DNA of 28,357 nucleotides from JBGSWL01 sp041752455 (GTDB taxonomy: Bacteria > Pseudomonadota > Alphaproteobacteria > Rhizobiales > Rhizobiaceae): contig JBGSWL010000060.1 of assembly GCA_041752455.1 (NCBI GenBank), positions 1 through 28,357 of the forward strand, read 5' to 3'. Below the pieces are notes generated by a model that saw only the letters and a program-made list of their open reading frames with translations, did not search any database and was not told the DNA's origin. The translations under genes were made by a program, and so were the position numbers. Positions within the stretch are counted from its first letter, which is position 1. The number at the start of each line of letters is the position of its first letter. Below are positions 8,901-15,623 of the stretch, piece after piece.

Positions 8901-10801
8901 GCGCGACCGGCCCAAACACCGAGGAAGCCATCTTCAAAGACGACGCCCTCGTCCTGCATCGGCACCGGTTTTCCGTCGGCGCTCTCGATCAGCATGTCAT
9001 GCAGCCAGATGCAGTCTGCATGACCTTCAGGCAGCGCGCCGACATGTCCGATGCGATAGGTCTGCTCGGAAATCACCCGGAAGCCCATGTTTTCCAAGAC
9101 GGGCACGCGCTCTGACAACGGTACCGGCGCACTGGCGTGATACATGCGCAGCGCCGCGCCATGGGCCGGCAGGGTGTCACGGCGATGGAAGTCCACGTCG
9201 ATCGGCGTTTGCGGCGTGATGCGCGCCAGATAGCCGATATCGAGCAGAGCCTGGTCCGGCGCCACCGTGTCGCGATAGGTCTCGGGAAAGTTCCATTCCG
9301 TAGTGTTGACAGCAGCGGCACTCCGGTTGACCGCATCGGCCAGTTCGTCATCCCAGGTGCGGATGATCGACTGGACACCGCGCTCGAGCGAGGCCTGTGT
9401 CGGGATTGGCGTCTTGCCGCTGCGACGGCCGATGATGACGTGGACGCGCACGAGGCCGCCTTCCGGAAACGCCGGATACCAGGCCGAGACGTGGCCCTCA
9501 TAGGCGGTGGCGAAATATGCGCAGATGCGCTCGCGGACCTGCGACGAATAGCGGTCGCGCGGCACGAACACGATGATCGAAACGAACCGGTCGAATGCGT
9601 CGATGCGGCTCAGGACGCGCACGCGGGGCCGGTCGACAAGGGCGGAAATCGCCTCCGCATGGCGCGCCAGCGTGCCCGCATCGGTCTGGAATGCCTCGTC
9701 GCGCGGATAGGATTCCAGCACGTTGAGCAGGGTCTTTGCCGAATGGCTGCCGGGCTCGAAATCCGAACGCTTGATGACGGTTTCGATCTTGGCGCGCAGA
9801 TACGGAATTTGCAGGACGGAGCGGGTATAGGCGCTGGACGTGAACAGACCGACGATGCGCAGTTCGCCCGCGAGCTGTCCCTTGGCGTCGTAGCGCTTGA
9901 CGCCGATGTAATCCATGTAGGCGCGGCGGTGAACCACCGACTTCAGGTTGGCCTTGGAAACGATCAGCAGGTCGCGGCTGTTGAGGAAGGCGCGGATTTC
10001 CTCGGTGGTCGTCACCGGTTCGTCGCCGCGGCGCATCACGCGGATATCGGGATCACGCAGGATGCCGAGCGCCGGCCCTTCGGCCCGTTGCAGTTTGCCG
10101 CGCTTTTCGCCGCCGACATAATCGTAGTCGCGCATGCCGAGAAACGTGAAGTTGTCTTCGCTGAGCCAGCGCAGGAAGGCCAGCGCTTCTTCGACATCCG
10201 ACTTGCGCGCCGGGAGGACACCGGTCTCCAATTCGTCGAGACACGCGGCAATGCGCTCGCGCATCGGCTGCCAGCCATGCACCGCGGCGGCGACTTGCGT
10301 CAGTGTTGAAAGGATTGCGCTTTCGAGCTTTTGCACAGCGCCAGCCTCAAGACCGCTGACGATGGCGCAGATCACGCTGGTGCGGACCGTTTCCTCCCGC
10401 GCAAGACCGGGACGTGATTTGTCAAGGATCTCGTAGTTTGGCCCGCTATTGGCAACATCGATGATCGGGTGAACCAGAAACCCGATATGCGGGCAGTGGG
10501 CGTTGATCTCGCCCAGAACGGAATCAAACAGGAAGGGCATGTCGTCATTGACGATGACGATGACATGGCCATTCTCGCCGGTGGCCTCGGTTCGCACCAG
10601 CGGCTGGCCCGGCAGGCGATCGCCCAGCGCTGCATCCGCCAAGTGCACCGCCTGGGCAAACGTGTCCTCGCCCATTGATGCCACGTCTTCCGCCACGGCA
10701 TCGGTCGCCATGGCGGCGGCCAGGGGCTCAAGGCGGACGTCGAGTGTACCCGAAAGTCGTGTCAGCAGCCGCTTGGCTGTTGCGTTCATTGTCCGTGCCA
10801 T
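5999..10801 (-). CDS. gdhB: NAD-specific glutamate dehydrogenase, large (about 180 kDa) class
   Basis: The 1600-residue product belongs to the large NAD-dependent glutamate dehydrogenases (Bac_GDH family), which oxidise glutamate to 2-oxoglutarate and ammonium in a catabolic direction. A long N-terminal regulatory region (roughly residues 1-700, including ACT-like segments) precedes the catalytic core, where GGLRWSDRAEDYRTEVLGL and PVGAKGGFFPKRL (K840) form the glutamate-binding and catalytic block. The dinucleotide-binding segment GVGDMSGDVFGNGML follows, then a helical C-terminal domain. The frame extends to a GTG at 10849, but I choose the ATG at 10801 because GGGGGAAGAG lies just upstream and the length fits the family. 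It is divergent from the small gene at 10927 and is followed at 26 nt by an MFS transporter. The symbol is borrowed from Pseudomonas usage. Confidence 0.95.
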   Translation of the reverse strand: MARTMNATAKRLLTRLSGTLDVRLEPLAAAMATDAVAEDVASMGEDTFAQAVHLADAALGDRLPGQPLVRTEATGENGHVIVIVNDDMPFLFDSVLGEINAHCPHIGFLVHPIIDVANSGPNYEILDKSRPGLAREETVRTSVICAIVSGLEAGAVQKLESAILSTLTQVAAAVHGWQPMRERIAACLDELETGVLPARKSDVEEALAFLRWLSEDNFTFLGMRDYDYVGGEKRGKLQRAEGPALGILRDPDIRVMRRGDEPVTTTEEIRAFLNSRDLLIVSKANLKSVVHRRAYMDYIGVKRYDAKGQLAGELRIVGLFTSSAYTRSVLQIPYLRAKIETVIKRSDFEPGSHSAKTLLNVLESYPRDEAFQTDAGTLARHAEAISALVDRPRVRVLSRIDAFDRFVSIIVFVPRDRYSSQVRERICAYFATAYEGHVSAWYPAFPEGGLVRVHVIIGRRSGKTPIPTQASLERGVQSIIRTWDDELADAVNRSAAAVNTTEWNFPETYRDTVAPDQALLDIGYLARITPQTPIDVDFHRRDTLPAHGAALRMYHASAPVPLSERVPVLENMGFRVISEQTYRIGHVGALPEGHADCIWLHDMLIESADGKPVPMQDEGVVFEDGFLGVWAGRANNDGYNALILAAGMPARNVKVLRAYGRYLRQTGLAYSHDYMAQTLVRHATLARQLFELFDIRLNPARHANPEEDMAVSEKHLLAALRDSLAEVASIDEDRILRRFVNVITATLRTNFYQRESDGSERVTLAFKLNSAAIDDLPAPRPWREIFVFGTEVEGVHLRFGPIARGGLRWSDRAEDYRTEVLGLVKAQQVKNAVIVPVGAKGGFFPKRLPTDGGRDAVLAAGKAAYVTFVTALLSVTDNLDGETVVPPLQTVRHDGDDPYLVVAADKGTATFSDTANGLAQDHGFWLDDAFASGGSAGYDHKKMGITARGAWEAVKRHFREIDKDIQAEPFTVAGVGDMSGDVFGNGMLLSPKIRLIAAFDHRDIFIDPDPDTEVSFAERKRLFDLGRSSWADYDASKLSPGGGVFSRSQKQISLPKAAADAIGLDKVKASPTEIMRAILKADVELMWFGGIGTYVRASTETDAEVGDRANDAVRITARDLRAKVIGEGANLGVTQRARIEYGLAGGRCNSDAIDNSAGVNSSDIEVNIKIALAPSMMDGTLPRPKRDKLLADMTDNVAALVLRNNYEQPLTITRTHRKKDANFALQARLMESLEDRGVLDRKVEMLPDDEMLAERKMSGAGLARAEIGVLLSYAKIVLFDDLVRSQLSDDPWLERDLFSYFPVRMHKDFAANIRGHRLRREIISTVLANQTVNRGGPSVISRFEDATGMLPSGIVRAHVIVRDALETEAIHAAIDALDNKVSGGRQMDLYDDLAAATRTAIGQYLKFGDMTAPLGQAVGALTEARIRLEPKLAALLPDYLAEWVRARREAYKADGMADAVARRMSMLPLTAMTPDILAVSRATGHDIIVAGQAWFDVTRAFSIGRLEHLAQNLSAHDYFDGLAQTRALDMIHAARLQITRTALVAGGDDAADAVDRWIKANVTRITRVQERIAEMTGHGDLTVSRLTVAAGLLADLSSQA

Positions 10802-10926
10802 GCTCTCTTCCCCCCGAACGAGACACGCGTATCTGTGACGCGTTGCCACTGGTTAGACGGTTAGCATAACAAACACGTATCAGTCAGCGGCGGAATGCGC
10901 GCCGGGTAGCACGCTTCGGTGAATGG

Positions 10927-11187
10927 ATGGCAGACCGCAAGGACAATCACGAAACCGACGAGGCGCGGGAAGCGCGCGCCGCATTGGAGCGGGTCACGCG
11001 CGACGCCGAAGTCATCGGCACGTCATCGTTTGTGCGCACCGCCGACAAGGTGCGCGGACACATGACGGCGGCCGATGCCGACCCGAACGACAAGGTCGAG
11101 GTATGGGCGCGGCGGACAGCGCGGGCGGCATCGGTGATTGCATTCATCGGGCTGGCGCTCTGGCTGATCAATTTTCTGGCGCGGTAG
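10927..11187 (+). CDS. Small hypothetical protein with one C-terminal membrane segment
   Basis: I do not recognise a named family. The 86-residue protein has a highly charged N-terminal 25 residues (DNHETDEAREARAALERV), probably helical, a polar middle, a basic WARRTARA patch at about 60-67, and one hydrophobic helix at about 67-84 ending in a single arginine. This topology suggests a tail-anchored inner-membrane protein with its bulk in the cytoplasm. It reads directly into pdxY after a 6-nt gap, which supports translation and a shared transcript. It lies divergent from the glutamate dehydrogenase gene across a 125-nt gap. Codon use looks like the neighbouring genes. Similar short proteins exist in rhizobia, but no role is known to me. 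Confidence 0.75.
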   Translation: MADRKDNHETDEAREARAALERVTRDAEVIGTSSFVRTADKVRGHMTAADADPNDKVEVWARRTARAASVIAFIGLALWLINFLAR

Positions 11188-11193
11188 CGGGTC

Positions 11194-12063
11194 ATGCAAC
11201 GGGGCTCGATCTGTGTGATTTCCAGCCACGTGGCGCGCGGCTCCGTCGGCAACCGCGCGGCGGTGTTTGCGCTGGAGGCGCTTGGCCTTTCGGTTGTTGC
11301 CGTGCCGACCGTGGTGCTGCCTTGGCATCCGGGCCACGGCCATCCGACGCGCCGGATGGCGCTGCCCGATGCGGGCTTTGCGCAACTGATGGACGACCTT
11401 TCGGCCGGACCATTTGCCGGCGAAATAACCGCCGTGCTCAGCGGATATTTTGCCTCGGAAGGTCAGGTCGCGGCGGTCGCGTCCGCCGTTTCGGCGCTCA
11501 AGCAGCGCCGTCCCGATCTTGTCTATCTGTGCGATCCGGTGATCGGCGATGACAGCGGCCTCTATGTTCCGGAGCCGGTGGCGCGGGCCATCTCGACGCT
11601 TCTGGTGCCGCTCGCCGATATCATCACGCCGAACCGTTTCGAATTGTCATGGTTGAGCGGCATGCCGGTTGCCGACACCACGGCGCTTGTTGCCGCCGCA
11701 CGCAGCCTCGGCACTGGCCATGTGCTGGTGACCTCGGCTCCGGCGATGATGCGCGACGGCATCGCCAACATGCTTGTCACGGCGGATCAGGCTGTTCTCG
11801 CCGAACACCGCCGTCTCGCCAAGGTGCCGCACGGAACCGGCGATCTGACGGCTGCGCTGTTTCTCGGGCATCTGGCCGGGGGAGCCACACCTGCCGACGC
11901 GCTGCAGCGCACGACAGCTTCGGTGCATGACCTGCTGATGCGGACGGCGCGGCGCGGCGCCGACGAATTGACGCTCAGCGCCGATGCCGATGCGCTGACG
12001 CGGCCGGCTTCGAGCATTTCCTTGCGGCGGCTGGTGACAACGCCCCTCGACAAACGGACCTGA
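11194..12063 (+). CDS. pdxY: Pyridoxal kinase
   Basis: The 289-residue product is a ribokinase-superfamily pyridoxal kinase (PdxY/PdxK branch) that phosphorylates pyridoxal with ATP to give PLP in the vitamin B6 salvage route. The N-terminus ISSHVARGSVGN matches the family's S-V-V-G-G/N substrate region, with LPWHPGHG around 43-50, DPVIGD around 112-117 and TPNRFELSWLSG around 145-156. The anion-hole and catalytic-base motif PHGTGD carries Asp217. It begins 6 nt after the small membrane-protein gene and is followed at 57 nt by a secreted-protein gene, so an operon running to 12975 is likely. PdxK and PdxY are hard to separate by eye; PdxY is the usual assignment for this length and motif pattern. 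Confidence 0.93.
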   Translation: MQRGSICVISSHVARGSVGNRAAVFALEALGLSVVAVPTVVLPWHPGHGHPTRRMALPDAGFAQLMDDLSAGPFAGEITAVLSGYFASEGQVAAVASAVSALKQRRPDLVYLCDPVIGDDSGLYVPEPVARAISTLLVPLADIITPNRFELSWLSGMPVADTTALVAAARSLGTGHVLVTSAPAMMRDGIANMLVTADQAVLAEHRRLAKVPHGTGDLTAALFLGHLAGGATPADALQRTTASVHDLLMRTARRGADELTLSADADALTRPASSISLRRLVTTPLDKRT

Positions 12064-12120
12064 TCACGATTGATTGCGGCCGCTGGCGGGGCGATTTGCC
12101 GAAGCAAAGGGGACGGGGCA

Positions 12121-12558
12121 ATGATGATTTTTGTGCGACGTGTGGTCTTTGCCGGGGTGCTGATGATCGTCGTTGCGCCCGCCAAAGCCGATACGGTGGA
12201 TGCCGTTGCGCTGGTCAACGCCTGGTATGGCGCGCTCGGTCCCGATGTCGCCGAGACAGAGCGGATTGCAACAATATCGGCTTTGGTTGAACCGGATGCA
12301 CGGATCGAACTGACCGATCTCGGCGTGACCCAGACCGGAACCGAGTTTGTCGAGAGCCTGCCGGAATGGTCCGATGCGATCGTCGGCGGGCGGATTGCCC
12401 ACCGGATCGAAGCCGGTGCCACTGCGACCACTGTGGTGGCCACCGTCTGCTTCCGGTTCGACGGGAACGAATTGCTGAGCCGCGAGACATTTGCGCTCGG
12501 CTCCAAAGTCACCGCGCTCGTGTCGGAGACCTTATCCGACAGTTGCGCAGAGTTCTGA
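12121..12558 (+). CDS. Secreted NTF2/SnoaL-like hypothetical protein
   Basis: The 145-residue product starts with a signal peptide (MMIFVRRVVFAGVLMIVVAP, cleavage likely after the AKA at about residue 23). The mature part, with AVALVNAWYGAL followed by alternating strands and VVATVCFRFDG, has the look of an NTF2/SnoaL-like cone fold, used widely for small-ligand binding or scaffolding; this is a fold guess from pattern only. Two cysteines near the C-terminus could form a disulfide in the periplasm. I place the start at ATG 12121 because AGGGGACGGGG lies immediately upstream and the signal peptide then sits at the N-terminus; the frame extends 17 codons further up to 12070. It lies between pdxY and a membrane-protein gene in the same direction. 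Confidence 0.72.
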   Translation: MMIFVRRVVFAGVLMIVVAPAKADTVDAVALVNAWYGALGPDVAETERIATISALVEPDARIELTDLGVTQTGTEFVESLPEWSDAIVGGRIAHRIEAGATATTVVATVCFRFDGNELLSRETFALGSKVTALVSETLSDSCAEF

Positions 12559-12582
12559 AATCCACGGCGGCGGAGAGCCAAC

Positions 12583-12975
12583 ATGTTCGCACTCGTTCCC
12601 CTGATGATCATTCCGTTCATCGCCTACAACGCGATTGCGCTGACGACCGCGGGTAACCCGTGGGCAGGGCAGTTGGCGACGTTCACCATGCTGTCGGGCG
12701 GCCGATGGACGATGACCACGGGCGACCTGCTGCTGCTGGTGGCACTCGCCTGCCTGTTCATCGAAATCCTGAAATCGACCCGCACATCAAACGCATCCGT
12801 CGTCGATCACCTGCTGTCGACATTGGTGTTCGTGGCGTTTCTGGTCGAGTTTCTGGTCGTGCCGCAAGCAGCGACGTCGGTGTTCTTCCTGATGACGGCT
12901 ATGGCGGCGGTCGATCTGATGGCCGGATTTTCGGTGTCGATACGCTCGGCCGGCAGGGACGTTTCCTGGAACTAG
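12583..12975 (+). CDS. Four-TM inner-membrane hypothetical protein
   Basis: The 130-residue protein has four clear hydrophobic helices at about residues 3-22, 46-64, 76-94 and 98-118, and a short C-terminal tail with RSAGRDVSWN. No catalytic or binding motif is visible, although the conserved-looking acidic residues in TM2 to TM4 (E61, E89, D111) could matter for function. The ATG at 12583 has GGAG 7 nt upstream. It starts 24 nt after the secreted NTF2-like gene and is the last gene of the plus-strand run before the convergent GlcG-like gene, 15 nt away. Similar four-helix proteins occur in rhizobia, but I know no function for them. Confidence 0.78.
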   Translation: MFALVPLMIIPFIAYNAIALTTAGNPWAGQLATFTMLSGGRWTMTTGDLLLLVALACLFIEILKSTRTSNASVVDHLLSTLVFVAFLVEFLVVPQAATSVFFLMTAMAAVDLMAGFSVSIRSAGRDVSWN

Positions 12976-12990
12976 GCCGGGACTTTTCCC

Positions 12991-13428
12991 CTAGCCGCCG
13001 TCGGCGGCAAAGCCGGCGGCCTCGATGCCGGCTATGGCGCAGGCTTCGTCATTGTCTGACGTATCGCCAGTGATGCCGACTGCGCCGAGGATGTGACCTT
13101 CGGCGTTCTTGATGAGGACGCCACCGGGCACCGCCACGATGCGGCCGCCGGAAACCGCGTTCAGCCCCTCGAGAAAATGCGGACGGGTTTCGGCCTGGCT
13201 GTTCAGCCAGCGCGACCCCATGCCGACCGCCAGCGCACCATAGGCTTTGCCCATGGCGATCTGCGGGCGCAGGATCGATGTTCCATCGGCACGTTGCAGC
13301 GCAACCAGATGGCCGCCAGCATCCAGAACCGCCACCGTCAGCGGCTTGAGGCCAAGGGACGCTGCCTTGGCGAAAGCGACAGTGATCATCTGGTTGGCGA
13401 GGGCGAGCGTCAGGGTCGAGGTCGTCAT
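12991..13428 (-). CDS. GlcG/HbpS family (heme-degrading-domain-like) protein
   Basis: The 145-residue product fits the GlcG/HbpS (DUF336-type) family, small alpha/beta proteins whose characterised members bind heme or cobalamin or accompany glycolate and diol operons. Typical signatures are visible: LTVAVLDAGGHLVALQR around residues 30-46, RPQIAMGKAYGAL around 55-67, and the glycine-rich PGGVLIKN...GAVGITGDTSDNDE block near 100-125. There is no signal peptide, so it is likely cytoplasmic. I choose ATG 13428 because AAGGAA precedes it by 6 nt; a TTG five codons upstream is open but unsupported. It lies 45 nt downstream of phaR on the same strand and may be co-transcribed with it. The ligand is unknown. 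Confidence 0.85.
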   Translation of the reverse strand: MTTSTLTLALANQMITVAFAKAASLGLKPLTVAVLDAGGHLVALQRADGTSILRPQIAMGKAYGALAVGMGSRWLNSQAETRPHFLEGLNAVSGGRIVAVPGGVLIKNAEGHILGAVGITGDTSDNDEACAIAGIEAAGFAADGG

Positions 13429-13473
13429 CGACGGTTCCTTCAAGTCAGAGATGGTCGGCGGGCGAAGGGCCGC

Positions 13474-14067
13474 TCATTTCATGCGGTCGAGACGGCGCTG
13501 CATGTCGGCAATCTGGTCGCGCATGGTCTGGATCTCGCTGGTATCCTCGCCATTGCCGGCGCCCTGTTCGGCCCGCGCCTGCGTCTCCATCATGGCTGCA
13601 AACGGATTGAACAGCTTCATGGCATCCTGGAACAGCGCCATGTTGCGCTGCGTCTGCTCGTTCACCAACTGCCGCGTCGTGTCGATGACATCGATCGGCG
13701 ACTTGCCGACCATCGAGGACAGGTGGTCGCGCATGCGCTCCTGTTCCTTGGCGAAGGCGTTCATCGAATGCTCGAGATAGCTGGGCACGACCATCTGCAT
13801 CTGGTCGCCGTAAAACGAGATCAATTGGCGCAGGACGGAAACCGGAAGCATGTTCTGCCCGGACTTGCCTTCCTGTTCGAAAATGATCTGGGTCAGGACG
13901 GTATGGGTGATGTCATCGCCGCTCTTGGCGTCCTGGACCGTGAAATCCTCGTCATTCTTCACCATGGTGGCCAGGTCTTCGAGCGTCACATAGGTGCTCG
14001 TGCCGGTGTTGTAGAGCCGCCGGTTGGCGTATTTCTTGATGATGGTCGGGCCTTCGTTCTTGGCCAT
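13474..14067 (-). CDS. phaR: Polyhydroxyalkanoate synthesis regulator PhaR
   Basis: The 197-residue product matches the PHB accumulation regulator (PhaR/AniA): the N-terminal PHB_acc_N domain carries KKYANRRLYNT and SxYVTLEDL at about residues 11-32, followed by the PHB_acc region FEQEGKSG and QLISFYGDQMQ. A helical tail follows, with a C-terminal segment rich in Q, M and R that may form a coiled coil. PhaR proteins bind both DNA and PHB, repressing phasin and sometimes biosynthesis genes until polymer appears. ATG 14067 is set by GGAGG 6 nt upstream; the frame is open for another 31 codons without family similarity. It is divergent from phaA across 242 nt, the classical rhizobial arrangement, and the shared region probably contains its operators. 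Confidence 0.95.
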   Translation of the reverse strand: MAKNEGPTIIKKYANRRLYNTGTSTYVTLEDLATMVKNDEDFTVQDAKSGDDITHTVLTQIIFEQEGKSGQNMLPVSVLRQLISFYGDQMQMVVPSYLEHSMNAFAKEQERMRDHLSSMVGKSPIDVIDTTRQLVNEQTQRNMALFQDAMKLFNPFAAMMETQARAEQGAGNGEDTSEIQTMRDQIADMQRRLDRMK

Positions 14068-14131
14068 GAAAGACCTCCGGAATGAGGAAAAACGCCAGCG
14101 CCCCTGACGAAAAATATTGCTGTCTGTTGAA

Positions 14132-14160
14132 ACATTAGACGCACATCTGATCATAATCAA
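14132..14160 (-). promoter_or_regulatory. Candidate vegetative promoter for phaR
   Basis: On the minus strand TTGATT and TAATGT are separated by exactly 17 nt. The -35 matches TTGACA at 4 of 6 positions and the -10 matches TATAAT at only 3 of 6. It would start transcription about 55-60 nt upstream of the phaR ATG. The match is modest and could be chance. Confidence 0.3.
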
Positions 14161-14243
14161 AGCGTTTGTCGCAATGCACCATCATGATGAGGGGGAATCG
14201 GCGCGCCATAGCCCAATGCACGATAGAAAACGCGTGTTTCCTG

Positions 14244-14258
14244 TGGCACACGATTTGC
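14244..14258 (+). promoter_or_regulatory. Sigma-54-type promoter element before phaA
   Basis: TGGCAC and TTGC are separated by 5 nt, giving the diagnostic GG-N10-GC spacing (GG at 14245-14246, GC at 14257-14258). This matches the RpoN consensus TGGCAC-N5-TTGC with only the flanking bases off. Transcription would begin near 14270, leaving a 40-nt leader before the phaA ATG. The location and spacing are right, but GG-N10-GC elements also arise by chance in GC-rich DNA. Confidence 0.55.
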
Positions 14259-14309
14259 GGGACTTTGCGGTTCCGGCCACCCTTACCTGAGCCTCACGGG
14301 AGAAAACCC

Positions 14310-15482
14310 ATGTCTGCCATCGTCATCGCCAGCGCGGCCCGCACGCCGGTCGGCTCTTTCAACGGCGTGTTTGCCAACGTCACCGCCCACGACCTCGGCG
14401 CCACCGCCATCAAGGCTGCGCTGGAGCGCGCCGGTGTCGCCCCTGCCGAAGTCAACGAAGTCATCCTCGGCCAGATCCTTGCGGCCGGACAGGGCCAGAA
14501 CCCGGCCCGTCAGGCTGCCCGCAATGCCGGTATTCCGGATGAAGCAACGGCTTGGGGCCTCAACCAGCTTTGCGGTTCCGGCCTTCGCGCCGTGGCGCTC
14601 GGCATGCAGCAGATCGCGACCGGCGATGCCGATATCATCGTTGCCGGTGGTCAGGAGAGCATGTCGCTTGCACCGCATTGCGCGCATCTGCGCGGCGGCG
14701 TGAAGATGGGCAATTTCAACATGGTCGACACCATGCTGTATGATGCCCTGACCGACGCATTCTACGGCTACCTGATGGGCGTGACGGCAGAAAACGTCGC
14801 CAAACAATGGCAGCTGACCCGTCAGGAGCAGGACGAATTCGCCACCGCTTCGCAGAACAAGGCGGAAGCTGCGCAGAAAGCCGGCAAGTTCAAGGACGAG
14901 ATCTGCCCGGTGACCGTCAAGGGTCGCAAGGAAGACGTGATCGTTTCCGACGACGAGTACATCAAGCATGGCGTGACCGTTGAAGGGATCGCCAAGCTGC
15001 GCCCGGCCTTCGACAAGGACGGCACCGTGACTGCGGCCAACGCATCGGGCATCAACGATGGCGCGGCAGCCCTAGTCCTGATGACCGAGGCCGAAGCGGT
15101 CCGCCGTGGCATCACGCCGCTCGCGCGCATCGCATCCTGGGCAACCGCCGGCGTCGACCCGCAGATCATGGGCACCGGCCCGATCCCGTCGTCGCGCAAG
15201 GCGTTGGAAAAGGCTGGCTGGAAAGCCACCGATCTCGATCTGGTGGAAGCCAACGAGGCGTTTGCCGCACAGGCCTGCGCCGTCAACAAGGACATGGGCT
15301 GGGATCCGGCGATCGTCAACGTGAACGGCGGCGCGATTGCCATCGGTCACCCGGTCGGCGCGTCGGGCGCCCGCATCCTGAACACGCTGCTGTTTGAAAT
15401 GCAGCGCCGTGATGCCAAGAAGGGTCTGGCGACACTGTGCATCGGTGGCGGCATGGGCGTTGCCCTGTGCGTCGAGCGCTGA
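14310..15482 (+). CDS. phaA: Acetyl-CoA acetyltransferase (beta-ketothiolase)
   Basis: The 390-residue product is a biosynthetic thiolase that condenses two acetyl-CoA to acetoacetyl-CoA, the first step of PHB synthesis. The acyl-accepting Cys88 lies in LNQLCGSGLRA, His347 in IAIGHPVGASG and the proton-transfer Cys377 in LCIGGGMG, each one position off Zoogloea PhaA. N-terminal RTPVGSFNG and full family length support it. ATG 14310 follows GGGAGA; the frame is open for 48 more codons upstream but that stretch holds the candidate sigma-54 promoter. It is divergent from phaR and followed at 141 nt by phaB, from which it is separated by an unusual repeat-hairpin element. A role in PHB rather than degradation is inferred from the phaR-phaA-phaB context. 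Confidence 0.96.
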   Translation: MSAIVIASAARTPVGSFNGVFANVTAHDLGATAIKAALERAGVAPAEVNEVILGQILAAGQGQNPARQAARNAGIPDEATAWGLNQLCGSGLRAVALGMQQIATGDADIIVAGGQESMSLAPHCAHLRGGVKMGNFNMVDTMLYDALTDAFYGYLMGVTAENVAKQWQLTRQEQDEFATASQNKAEAAQKAGKFKDEICPVTVKGRKEDVIVSDDEYIKHGVTVEGIAKLRPAFDKDGTVTAANASGINDGAAALVLMTEAEAVRRGITPLARIASWATAGVDPQIMGTGPIPSSRKALEKAGWKATDLDLVEANEAFAAQACAVNKDMGWDPAIVNVNGGAIAIGHPVGASGARILNTLLFEMQRRDAKKGLATLCIGGGMGVALCVER

Positions 15483-15492
15483 CAGTCGAAGC

Positions 15493-15520
15493 GAATGGTG
15501 AATAGTGAATGGTGAATGGT
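15493..15520 (+). repeat. Heptanucleotide tandem repeat (GAATGGT, four copies)
   Basis: Four consecutive 7-mers GAATGGT, GAATAGT, GAATGGT, GAATGGT begin 10 nt after the phaA stop codon. The second copy differs by one base. The tract continues degenerately into GGGAGGA and GGTAGCG. Similar GAATAGTGAATGG-type heptamer tracts are, as I recall, scattered between genes in several Hyphomicrobiales; I cannot verify copy number here. Confidence 0.85.
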
Positions 15521-15596
15521 GGGAGGAGGTAGCGAAGGGGCTATCGGACAGTGAGTGACAACTCGCTTGTCTTGTTCCCGTTCGCTACCCACCATT
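15515..15596 (+). repeat. Nested inverted repeat / stem-loop in the phaA-phaB gap
   Basis: The arm AATGGTGG + GTAGCGAA (15515-15536, interrupted by a 6-nt GAGGAG bulge) is the exact reverse complement of TTCGCTACCCACCATT (15581-15596), giving 16 bp of pairing. Inside the 44-nt loop AGTGAGT (15550-15556) can pair with ACTCGCT (15561-15567) around GACA, with one G-U wobble. The element ends 27 nt before the phaB start and partly reuses the last heptamer. Confidence 0.75.
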
Positions 15597-15623
15597 TGCT
15601 GCAAACAAGAGGGAGGAGAACCC

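Noticed and set aside
6854..9115. 753-codon plus-strand open frame opposite the glutamate dehydrogenase gene
   Set aside because: It is fully antisense to a clearly coding gene, has no recognisable motif or ribosome-binding site, and such long shadow frames are expected in GC-rich DNA.
10802..10849. GTG start for the glutamate dehydrogenase at 10849
   Set aside because: ATG 10801 has a much better ribosome-binding sequence just upstream.
15493..15520. Heptamer tract as a CRISPR-like array
   Set aside because: The units are 7 bp without spacers, so it is a simple tandem repeat.
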